Source: Ariolimax columbianus (lineage: Eukaryota > Mollusca > Gastropoda > Stylommatophora > Arionidae). Taken from it: a stretch of DNA of 64,000 bases. This document shows, one piece after another, positions 35,501 through 47,500 of the stretch (position 1 is its first letter; every line of letters starts with the position of its first letter). The translations under genes were made by a program, and so were the position numbers. Location of the stretch: positions 55,243,904 to 55,307,903 of the forward strand of contig JAVGWX010000013.1 in assembly GCA_036924085.1 (NCBI GenBank), in the 5' to 3' direction. The notes beneath the pieces were generated by a model. It searched no databases. It was not told the origin of the DNA and worked only from the letters and a program-made list of their open reading frames with translations.

Positions 35501-38500
35501 AATATTCAGGTTTTTAACTTTTACACATTATTCGTATGTATATCATGTTTGACTGGTCTTTTTTACAACCATAACAAGCCTTAATGAAATGTCAAATGAT
35601 ATTGTCCCTTCCATTGGACAGAAATCAATAAGCATCTACACATTCCTATTAGAACACTGAAAACAGCCGTTCTTTCTGTTGGGGAATGAATCAATCTGTG
35701 GTTCTCTGAAACACGTTTCAGTATCCAGGAAACACTTGGGAGTCACCCATATTTGATATCATTCTAGACTCTTGTTGTAAAAGGTTCTTCAGTAACGACA
35801 GGGGAAAAAATCTGATGGTCATAGAAGTTTGAACACCTAAAAACACTGGGATAAAATCACTATCCTTTTCGAGTTTGCCAAGTGGTTTCACAGATATACC
35901 TTTACGCTGGAGCAAATCCTCAGCATTTTTTACTGAATGAAGTAATCAAAGTAAAAGCAGTGAAATTTATCAAGGTAATTAACTGCTTTATCGATTACAA
36001 CGTTATGATTATCGCTTATGCTATACTGCAAGGGCTCATTTACGTTTCCAGCGTAGAACCTAAAATTCAGCATGTAGCCAGTCTTGACTTCCACAGCAAG
36101 GCAGGCTTAGGATGAATTGCCATGAAATGATGAATGTATAGCTTTAAAAGAAGCCTGCCATTGAAAATAATAATCATTGCTTCAAAACGTACAATGGGTA
36201 CATGTCTGTCAGGTTTGTGAACAGAAGAGCTAGTAGCTTCTAGGCATAGACCACAGACAGGACGATGGATTCTGTGAAATTTTCAATATTCATTTCTGTC
36301 AATCCGTCACTCCAGGCTTAGGCACATTAGCAACAGTCTTAACTACGATATCCATTTCAGAATCTCCATCACGTCAACATTTTCAATAACAAGAACACTG
36401 ATGTCCTATTCAGAATCACTGTCTTCGTCACTACTGGGATTTCTATCATTATTAAGTACATTTCCCATGTCCCGAAACCTTTCATTGAAATGGCAAAAGT
36501 ACAAATTTTCACAGATTGAAGATGAACTTTTAAAACTCATAAATGTCATTATGTAAACACTAGCGATGCCATGTTGGTCTTAAACAAAACAACATCCTGC
36601 GAGGTTATTAAAAACATGGATGTTTCGTTTTCTGCAAAATTTGATCATGTTGTATCGATTTGAAAACAATGGTTCTCAAAGAGCATTTTTGGGCACGTTA
36701 GGGTGTTGGGCTATATAAAAACATTGGGTGTGCTATGGTGTAAAGGGTTAAGTCATGTATAATTAGTCAAACTGAGTATTGTAAGACGTTGATTAAGGCA
36801 TGTTTAAGTTAGTATTAGTATAATTAGTCAAACTGAGTATTGTAAGACGTTGATTAAGGTATGTTTAAGTTAGTATTAGTATAATTAGTCAAACTGAGTA
36901 TTGTAAGACGTTGATTAAGGCATGTTTAAGTTAGTATTAGTATAATTAGTCAAACTGAGTATTGTAAGAAGTTGATTAAGGCATGTTTAAGTTAGTATTA
37001 GTATAATTAGTCAAACTGAGTATTGTAAGAAGTTGATTAAGGCATGTTTAAGTTAGTATTAGTATAATTAGTCAAACTGAGTATTGTAAGACGTTGATTA
37101 AGGGATGTTTAAGTTAGTATTAGTATAATTAGTCAAACTGAGTATTGTAAGACGTTGATTAAGGCATGTTTAAGTTAGTATTAGTATAATTAGTCAAACT
37201 GAGTATTGTAAGACGTTGATTAAGGCATGTTTAAGTTAGTATTAGTATAATTAGTCAAACTGAGTATTGTAAGAAGTTGATTAAGGCATGTTTAAGTTAG
37301 TATTAGTATAATTAGTCAAACTGAGTATTGTAAGACGTTGATTAAGGCATGTTTAAGTTAGTATTAGTATAATTAGTCAAACTGAGTATTGTAAGAAGTT
37401 GATTAAGGCATGTTTAAGTTAGTATTAGTATAATTAGTCAAACTGAGTATTGTAAGACGTTGATTAAGGCATGTTTAAGTTAGTATTAGTATAATTAGTC
37501 AAACTAAGTATTGTAAGACGTTGATTAAGGCATGTTTAAGTTAGTATTAGTATAATTAGTCAAACTGAGTATTGTAAGACGTTGATTAAGGCATGTTTAA
37601 GTTAGTATTAGTATAATTAGTCAAACTGAATTAAATACTCCATTAAGGGTTAAGTTAGTGCCAGTAAAAGTAGTCACACGCAGTATTGTCTGGAGTTGAT
37701 CAAATAAATGTTTAAATTAGTGCCAATATAAGTAGTCAAACTAAGTATTGTAAAGAGGTGAACAAGTCATATTTAAGTGTGTGCCAGTAAAAGTAGTCAA
37801 ACTGAATATTGTAAGGAGTTTATTGTCAGATTTACATTAGTGCCAGTATAAATAATCAAACTGAATATTGTAAGGAGTTTATTGTCAGATTTACATTAGT
37901 GCCAGTATAAATAATCAAACCGTGTATTGTAAGGAGTTGTGCAAGATGTAAGTAAATTACCTCATGCACTGTTAGTTTCATGTTTGTCAAACATTATAAT
38001 GTAGCTGTCATCATCATCATCATCTGGTTGATCAGTCCGCAGACTGCTTGTAGGGTTATCTGAGTATGTATTCTCTATTTGACCCTATCCTCTGCAGTTC
38101 TCTTCATTGCAGCATAAGTTCATACTTTAATGAAATGTAAAGGTTTTGTCTTAGTTGCCCTGGTCATCTCTTCTCTCGAATCTTACTCTCTAGTATCTTC
38201 AGTAGAAGAAGGCTTTCATGTCTCATATTGTGACCCAGCCAACTCAACCGACGAATTTGTCTTTGTGCCTCCACTACTTCCTGTGGCAATGCATTCCAAG
38301 CATTCACCATTCTCTGACTAAACAAATATTTCCTAATATCTAATCTGGACCTTTCTTTAGTTAATTTGTAGCTATGTCCTCTTGTTCTTGTAGGTGGTAA
38401 TTTTAAAAAAAAACTTGTTATAGTCTAATTTATCCATTCCTTTGATTCTTATAAAACTGTAATTGTCACATCAAATTCTTCTCTTTTCTAGATACTGTAG

Positions 38501-41500
38501 GCCGGTTTTTCTGAGTCTTTCCTCATAACTGTAATTCTGGAATCCCACTATCATCTTTGTCACTCTTTTTTTGTAATCCTTTCCAGCATGTTTATATCCC
38601 CTCTACAATAAGGACTCCACACCTGTACACAGTACTCCAATCTAGGTCTAACTAATGTTTTATACAGTTTGACTTCTCATTGGATCTTCTTTTTGTTCAA
38701 CTCACTCTTTCCATTCTACGGTAGCACCACATTTCTAACGCTTCCAAGCTTTTTTCATCCTTCTTCGCTAAAGTCCATGTTTCAGCCCCATACAGTGCAA
38801 TTGGCCATGTATGAGTGTCGATTATTCTTTTCCTCAGCTCTATCCTGATATTCTTTGAGGTTAACAACTTCTGTTTTTTCTCCCTAATTTTACCATTGCA
38901 ATCCTTGTTTCAACTTCTGTTTTATTGTGGTCATCTTCTGTTATGGTTTGCCCCAAATATATAAACTTCGGTACTTGTACAATTATTTCTCTATTGATAG
39001 ATATATTTATTTACCTATGTTGCTTGGAAATTACTAAAGTCTTTTGTCTTCGATGCGTTTATTTTCAAGCCAAACTCTTTGGCCATGCTATTAATTTTTT
39101 CAAGCAGAATTTGCAACGTTTCTACTGATACTCCAACTATCGCTTGGTCATCTGCAAATTTGATGGCATTAACTTTCATACCATTAACTTTGACACCCCT
39201 ATTACAACTTCGCATAACCTTGGCCATCATTATCTCAGAATATGCGTTATAGAGACTCGGTGAAAGGAAGCAGCCATATTCTACCCGCTGTTTTATGGAA
39301 ACTGGATCCATGAGACCCTCTGTAATTGAAATAATCACCTCTTAGTTTTCATACAGGTTCTAGATTAACTTAATGAGGTCTTTCTATACATATTTGCTGC
39401 AGAAAATTAAATAGTTTGCTCCAGGGGACTCGATGAAATGCTTTCTCGTAGTCAATAAAACAGATTAATAGTGTACATCCTTGATTGATCATTCTTTCTG
39501 AGAGAAATCGCAATGATCTGATGGCATCCCATGTACTTCTGGCCTTGCGAAATCCAAACTGGTTATCTTTCAGTACCTCCTCTATCTTTCCATCAATTCT
39601 CATCTGAATAATCTTCAAAAGAATTTTAGATGCATGTGTTATCAAACTTATTGTTCGGAATTGACAGCATTCTATTGCATTGGATTATTTTGGCAAAGAA
39701 ATTAATATTGAAGCTGTGTGATCATTTGTCCATATTCCATTGTTGTAAATGTCATTAACTTGTTGAAAAAGTAAATTATAAAAAGTCTTTGCCGCAGCTT
39801 TGAATAGCTTGATAGGTAACTCATCTATCCTTAGTCCTTTATTGTTCGGGATTAAAGAAAGTGCTTTATTATATTCTTCTCTGATTGTAGGTAATTTCTC
39901 TTGTCAATCATATGTCATTTATTGGTGTGTTATCTTGATACAGGCCTCCATCATTGTACAGTTCCTTAATATGTTCTCTCCATCACTTGTTTGTTCTCTG
40001 GGTCTGTTATTGGTTTCACATTCTTATCAATCCGTGATTGCATTCCGTTAGGTTTACGAAACGATTGTTTTACTTTCTTATGGACTTGAATGAATGTCCC
40101 TCTTCTCTTCAGATCTTCAATTTTCCTTGCATTAGTCTATCCACCATTTTCCTTGCATTAGTCTATACACCATTTTTCTTACGCCATCTCGCATTCTCAA
40201 ACTAGTTCATTCTTGATACGTAGCAATGCCATGCTCTGTGTTAATGTTTTTCCATTTGTATCTGTCTTCCATTTTGTTTATAATTTCCAATGTTACCAAC
40301 GGTTTCTTTTTTTCTGCTTGTTTGTTACCCAATGTTGTCTCTGCTGCCTCTTTTAAATTCTGCCACTGATGATCTATATTGCCAGTAACAAATTTGTTTC
40401 CTAAAGCACAAGTTTTGGAATTTAACTCTTTTCTCCAACTCATTTAAAGCACTTAAATTCCACTTTGCTAGTTTTTGTAGCTGTACTTAGTTATTTCTAT
40501 TAGATTTTAGTATTTTGGGTATATTTCTAATTCAAAGATATCAATGCCATTTTCATCATCCATGCAAGAAAAACGTTTTCCTTAAGATCTATCTAAATAA
40601 TTTCAGTGTTGTTTGTTTGCCATCATTGTTGTTTTTGTCCTGTCAAGATTGGTTAATTTGACCTCTTCTGTATTGTTATATTCCAATATTTTAAATATGT
40701 TACTCTTGATTTACCTTCCTCTATATATTGTTTCCATTTTGTTATTTTTAAGTCTTCTACATTTAACTACAAATCTAGTTATCCACTTTTTACGCTTGGG
40801 GTTTACCTTCCTACATAAAACACATTCCTCTTTTAGTTTTTCTAGAACTGTTTTAAAAATCTCCCACTCTTGTTCAACATCTGTTCCTCTGACAAAATCT
40901 TTCCAGATTATGTGGCTCACTGTCTCTTTCCTTATCTTCTTAACATCTGCCTTAGAGTAGTTGTATGTTTGTGTGTTTATGTTTACTTCTTTCCCTGCTA
41001 TAAGATCTCAACGGAGGATCTGATGGTCACTTGAGCCAAACAGTTCCCCAACGGTAATGTTTTCAATCATATTTTCCTCTGTAAGCCGAGTTTGTTTTTG
41101 CCTCTGGTGACTGCTTCTACATGTTGAATAAAAAAATTGTCAGTTATGCACTTAACAAAAGATTTTGACTCTACAAGTGCTTCTGCCATATCCCATTTTA
41201 TTTCTGGAAAGTTGAAATCCCCCATTAATAATAATTTCCATTCACTTACCTTTGCTATGCTACTAATCAGCTCCTCATCTTCCTCTTTGACTTGATGGAC
41301 ATCTATAGCACACTCCAATCACTGTTTTTTCACCCCCACTTTCTATTTCTCCCCATACACTTTCATTTTTGTGTAGACTGTTCCAAAGTACTGATTGAGT
41401 AGATTAGTTGCCGCCCTATTCTCATTGATTATTTTTCAGAGTTATTATAGTTTTGAGTGGTCTGACGGTGTCTTTGTGTATGACAAGGACAAGAAAAGCA

Positions 41501-44500
41501 CCACTGCTTCACAGAAAGCATGTTGTAAAGGCGACTAACTGTGTGACATGGCATAACACCGGCCATGATTAGGTGGTTTGTTTAGAGAAGCATAAATGGC
41601 GCCTAACAGGCTGCAGGTCTACTTTGTTTTAGTGTTTAAGTCTATTAAGATGAATTCGCACATCGGTTAACCACTCTCCGTAAGCGCTTGTCCCAACGCA
41701 GCAGAATATTAAGCTGCTCGAGCCTATCCCGCTAATCAGGAAACCCTTCTCCCGGCTACATCCAGCTCATAGCAGAGCGGGAACCTGCACAGGGGCAGAT
41801 GCCCCTGTAGAAGTACAGATTGATTAAGAATACTTTCATTTTTGTTACCAGATGATAAATCATTTTTGATCGTTATATTAACTGAATTTGTACAGTAAAA
41901 TAAAACGCCACCTCACTTAGCCTTGTCTCCAACTACCCTATCTTTCCTTAACATTGTATATCCCTGTTTTTCAAGTTCACTATCTGCAATGTCCTCATAT
42001 ATCCATGATTCTGTTAATCCTATTATATCTGGTTTTTTCTTTTCTAAATACAGTTCCAATTCTTCTCTTTTATTTGCTATGCTTCTCACATTTGCACAAA
42101 AACATTTTAGTTTGTAATGTTGTTTTTTTTCATTTTTTGCTTTTGCTTTATCATTTTTATTTTTGCTTTTCCACTACTTATTTCACACTTCCCTGACCCT
42201 GGTAAGCGGGGACTGGCGATGTATGTGAAGCAAGAACTTCCCCATACATGGATAGATACTAGCACCTGTAAAATTGAGGATGTCGAGCTACAAGGGATTG
42301 AAGTAACAATCAACTACCAAGAATGGAGAATCTACAACGTATACGCTCACATAGATCACCTCTTCGAGGACGTAAAGTGGAAATTTCTGTTGGACGTCAG
42401 AGTTGCAGAGCAAAAAGTGTCTCATTTCAGGTGACTTTAATGCTAGGTCAAAGAAGTGGGGAAATGCCACTGAAAATAGGCAAGGGGTCGCCTTGAGCCA
42501 GGCATTAGTCCACACAAACCTCACTGTCGTGAAAGACGGACGTACGACTAGAATAGCATCTTGACCGGGAGATACGGACGGGGTCATCGACCTGGCTCTT
42601 ATATCCAGTGATGTTGCTCCATCCACACGCTGGGACGTATTAGGGGCACAAGAGAGCGACCACCTGCGATGTGTCGTACTTATACCCAGAGGAAAACACA
42701 CCAGACACTGGAAAACCAAACAGGTGTTCAGATACATGTACAAACAGGATAATGTACTGAATAAGCTGTGCCATACAATTGGACGCAGGACCACTGGTGG
42801 AATCAAGTTGTTGGGTCGGTCTGGATAGAAAAGGAGGCGGCAACAAAGGATTTGCGTAAAGCCAGAAAGAGAGCTGGTATTAATGTCAACGAGTTGAACG
42901 AGGAGGAGGAGGTAAAACGCAAAGCTACCAATTCCTTTAAAGCGTTAGCTTGGGAGTCCAAAAGCGAGCAATGGGAGGAGTTCATCACAGGTGTGGGCAA
43001 TGATAATACCCTCCAGAAGTTCTGGCACATGCATCAAAAGATAAATGGAAAGACTACAAGCCAGCTTATCTCCAACATTCAAGACACCTCAGGAAGGCTC
43101 CTGAAAACAGATGAAGAGAAGGGTCTGAGTTTTGTCAATCGATATGTTGCCCAGACTGACAAAGGCGACAGAGATGCACGCCAGGAAACTCGGAAAGGCA
43201 TCTTAGATGCAGCTATCAGGGGAGAGGCTTATGCAGACCTTATCACCAAGGCAGAGGTCGTAAATAGCCTATGTACGATAGAATGATAGAGTACCAGAGA
43301 GTCTTCATAACCTTAGGCAAGGAATGCGGAGAATGGAGCAACAAGAGAGCAGAGCACGAGGTAAATCAGCTGATAACTGAGAGTGATGCTGTCATATACA
43401 CCGACGGATCAGTCATGCGCAGTCGGACATCAGGCTGGGGTTTCTCGGCTAGAGTGAGAGGAGAGGTCGTTGCTGAGCGCAGTAGGGCATACATGTCAAC
43501 AACCTCCAGTATGAGAATGGAGATGGAAGCAGTAACCTTAGCACTGAAATGGATATCTGAGACTTCAATAACAAAGGCAGTCATCGTGACAGATGCGCAA
43601 GCCGTACTTCAGAAAGTACAGAAGGGATGGCTGCTGTTGAGGCCTCAAACCTCCAGGCGTTGACATCGATCTACTGTCCTGCCCATGCCGGGGTTCAGGG
43701 TAATGAAAGAGCTGACATCTTGGCTTCACAAACTCCAATCATGGGCACATTAGTGATGGATAGAAGTGACATTTTGAAATCAATCAATGACCGCCTGCTG
43801 GATGAGGACACCGCAATAGATAAAGCAGCAATCCACAGACTGCAAAGTTTCGGCATTAAACAAGGTTCGAGCGGAGTGGGGCGCATGAGAGGACGGCGCA
43901 GGAGAGTGTACAACCATTGACCTACAGGGACCGTCAGCAACCATACCTTACACCATTTGATTGAGTGACTGAGCACCTATGGGTATGCCCGGAGTGCAGT
44001 GACGTCGATTCTTAGAAACAGAAATAGAAACCTGACCCCAACTCTCCCCTTTGACTGCATCCTCTAAAGCACCTTATTGTAGGCCTATCTTTAGTCTCAT
44101 ACTTCATAGGTCTTACTAGTTTAAATTTCTAACACAATGATTAAACATATATTTTTCTACAACTTGCTGTTCTATCTCATTTAGATGTAAACTTCTCCTT
44201 TCTAACATTTTACTTGTGTCTATTTTCACATCAATAAATTCCATTCCCATGTCCACACACATCCCCTGCAACCTAAGGTTGATACCTATTATCTTACTAT
44301 CTAAATAGTCTGACCCATCTGCTCTATCAAAAATGCCCATCATTGTGACCTTTCTGAAATTTTTTTTTCAAGTGTTCCCATAAGACTCTTGTATCTTTGC
44401 ATAATTATTTCTGGACCATTTCTCTTTACATTATTAGTTCCTACCAATACCACAACATGACTGTTTGTTCTGTCATCTATCCTCTTTATTCTTCCCTCTA

Positions 44501-47500
44501 TGTCCTCAATTTTAGCTCCCCCAATATCCATTTTTTCAAACATTTTGTGTTGTTTAGACAAATGTCTGTCAACCTCTCTCATCATTGAATCCCCTACTAC
44601 CAACACTGAACCCTCACCTGTATTTGCATACTTCTCTGCAAAGCTCTCTGCCCCATGAACTGTTTCCTCACTAGAATCTCCCTTACCTCCTATTTCCTTC
44701 TCTAACCCATACCTAACTGACAACCCATACCTAACTGACAACCCATACCTAACTGACAACCCATACCTAACTGACAACCCATACCTAACTGACAACCCAT
44801 ACCTAACTGACAACCCATACCTAACTGACAACCCATACCTAACTGACAACCCATACCTAACTGACAACCCATACCTAACTGACAACCCATACCTAACTGA
44901 CAACCCATACCTAACTGACAACCCATACCTAACTGACAACCCATACCTAACTGACAACCCATACCTAACTGACAACCCATACCTAACTGACAACCCATAC
45001 CTAACTGACAACCCATACCTAACTGACAGTGGTTTTATTTTATCACCTTGACTACCCAACTGCAGTTTCTTTAAAACTTCTTGTTTCACTTCTATTTTGA
45101 ACTGCCTTTTTTTCTATCTCCTCCAATCTCTTCTCATGTGTCCTAATATTGCACTTCATTCGAGCCTGCCTCTCTTCTACTCTACATAACCTACATGTAA
45201 CATTTACTTCATCTTCCAACGTTGCATCTATTCCTACACTAATACTAACATTGCCGCCGCACAAATCACACACTGACACTACTCTTCACCACATTTCCCC
45301 TGGTCTTAGCATCATACTAATTATGTTATTTATTACAGTTACACTCCCTAGCCAATAAGCTATGCTAATACCTAATACAATATATATTTGTTCTAGTAAA
45401 CACCAAAAAAAACCAATGTTGTTGGTACCTTACAACTACTCTCACAAAATACTAGACCTACACATAACAGTTTACAGTACAGACAGTTACTACAGCTCAC
45501 TATACCATGATATTTAATTATGTAAAATCTCTATCTGTTACAACCAGACCTCTATATTTGAAAATATGTATGCTACAGTAAACTACAATTACAACTATGT
45601 TATTTTTACACATTAATTCTCAACACTAATACTTATCTGCATATATATTGATCTCTGTACGGTCAATCCACCGTAACTGTCCAACATGAAAAATTAATAA
45701 AAATTAATTAAATTTAACGTAACTGTCTAACCCTGATTTCGGTCATTAATTCTCTTTTCACCCCCAACTTTTGAATACCTCCAAATTTGTTTTCTTCTCT
45801 TTCCAAGAAATGCGACCCGATCTTCTATATACCCAGATTTCGAAGGCTTCAATACTCTTTTCCAACTTGTTATTCATTGTCCATGTTTCTGCGCCATAAA
45901 GTAGTGATGATTATACATATCACCTGACAATTATCATTTTCAAATTCTGATTTATCTGTTTGAATGTCAGTATGTGTCGCATGCTGTTGAATACCATCTT
46001 GGCCATACCTATTCTCTTTCTGATTTCCTTTTCACAGCTGCCATCTTCCGTTATTATATGACCTAGATAGGAGAAACTCTGTACCTGTTCAAGTAGTTGA
46101 TCTTTTATTTTTATCTGCATACATAGTTTCTTGTCACTTTTCCCAATTATCATAGCCTTTGTTTTCTTTATGTTTATGTCTAATCCAAACTCTTGACTTA
46201 TTGTGTACATTGTTGTCACAAGCTCCTGTAATTCTTGTTCACTTTTTGCTATAAAAACTGTGTCATCCTGATATCTTAGATTGTTCATTTCCGCTCCTCC
46301 AATGACAAGCCCTGGCATCCCCTCTATCTGTTTGAATATTTGTTCTGTGAAGATATGAAAAAGACAATGGTATAATACACATTACACTTTTTACATCTAT
46401 ACTTGGAGAGCATAACTTTCCTGATTTTACTGTAGCAGTTTGTTCCCAGTACAGATTACAGAGCAGTCTTATGTTTTTACCATCTAGACATATTTCATGG
46501 AGACATTTAATTAATTTTTCATGCCGTACTCTGTCAAAAGCCTTCTGGTAGTTTATAAAGCAAATTTAAATGTCATTATGTATTTCTATATATTTTTCTG
46601 TCACAGTTCGCAAACAGAAAATAGTAAAGATTAGATCACTTACTATCACCTTATCCAAGTATTTATCTGTGTTCTGTCTGTTTAAAGTTAAATTTGACTT
46701 ATCTTCTTATATATTATTACTTCTTTGCAGGGATAAGTAAAGATGACTCATTGTATGCACTGAAATCTGAAGTCTTAGAGAAGCTTAATATTGCACCGTA
46801 AGTATGACATGTTTTATTATGGTTATTATTTATTCAGAGGGGACATCAACATTTTATATACTTTCTATTTTAAAATATTGCTATATATATCATATTAACA
46901 CCATCTTTTCCAACAGGTTTTGTGTTAACTCATTCACTCTGGAATATTTTGGACCTATGGAAGCACTTTTATTTTCTTACATAACAAATCAAGCACAGCG
47001 TCACTTTAAGTGTCACTTATTTATCTTCAGTGAAGGTTTTATGAAGTACCACATGATATATACTAAACTGTTTAGAATTAAATGCAGAATACAATTGACT
47101 ACAGACACTTAATATTCCTCTTTTTCTGTGAATATTCCTCATTTTGACTGGTACTTTGAATTCTTCAATTAAGTCTGCTGTCCTTTTCAGGGTCTCAATA
47201 TCGCCGTACGGTTTCTTCTCAAGGGGAATTGACATGAACCACATCCTTCTCCTCAGATCAGTGTGCTTGGGCAATCCTTAAGTATATGTGTCACTCGGTA
47301 TGGAGAAAGGCTTTTGAGGAAAATGGGAATAGAAGGAAAAATGATCAAATGGATACAAGCTTTCCTGACCAACAGATACGAACTTTGCAAGTGCAACATC
47401 AAGTAAAAGGATGCTGGAAGAAGGACTGCCACAGGGCTCTCCTCTAAAGCTCCACCATTTTTCTCATCTATTTAAATGACCTCACTAAAAATCTAAATGT

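Larger units (their letters stand above)
29678..36747. mobile_element. piggyBac transposon (7.07 kb) with two nested LINEs, inserted in a satellite
   Basis: Perfect 11-bp terminal inverted repeats CCCTTTACACC (29678-29688) and GGTGTAAAGGG (36737-36747) sit directly inside TTAA target duplications at 29674-29677 and 36748-36751. Satellite sequence continues on both sides. The right part holds a decayed piggyBac transposase; the left part was later filled by LINEs at 29815-31435 and 31437-34960. Without them the element would be about 2 kb. Confidence 0.88.
40610..45300 (-). mobile_element. CR1-like LINE with ORF1 and endonuclease, heavily interrupted
   Basis: From the 5' side on the minus strand: ORF1 (45279 to ~44116), then endonuclease start ([31 protein letters not shown]) near 42100-41930, endonuclease end ([20 protein letters not shown]) near 41220, and linker to ~40680. 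A family C element (41432-41818) and an RT-deleted LINE (42200-44030) are nested. One linker segment (41370-41425) is out of order relative to the copy at 18437-20750, so the element is also rearranged. Confidence 0.8.

Noticed and set aside
44702..45016. Second frame coding (MGCQLG)n
   Set aside because: Shadow frame of the 18-bp array; the CR1 ORF1 frame has the flanking domain and is the real one.
47017..47274. Minus-strand protein-like frame (85 codons) as a host exon
   Set aside because: No recognised family, no splice context checked as convincing, and it abuts LINE sequence; left unclassified.
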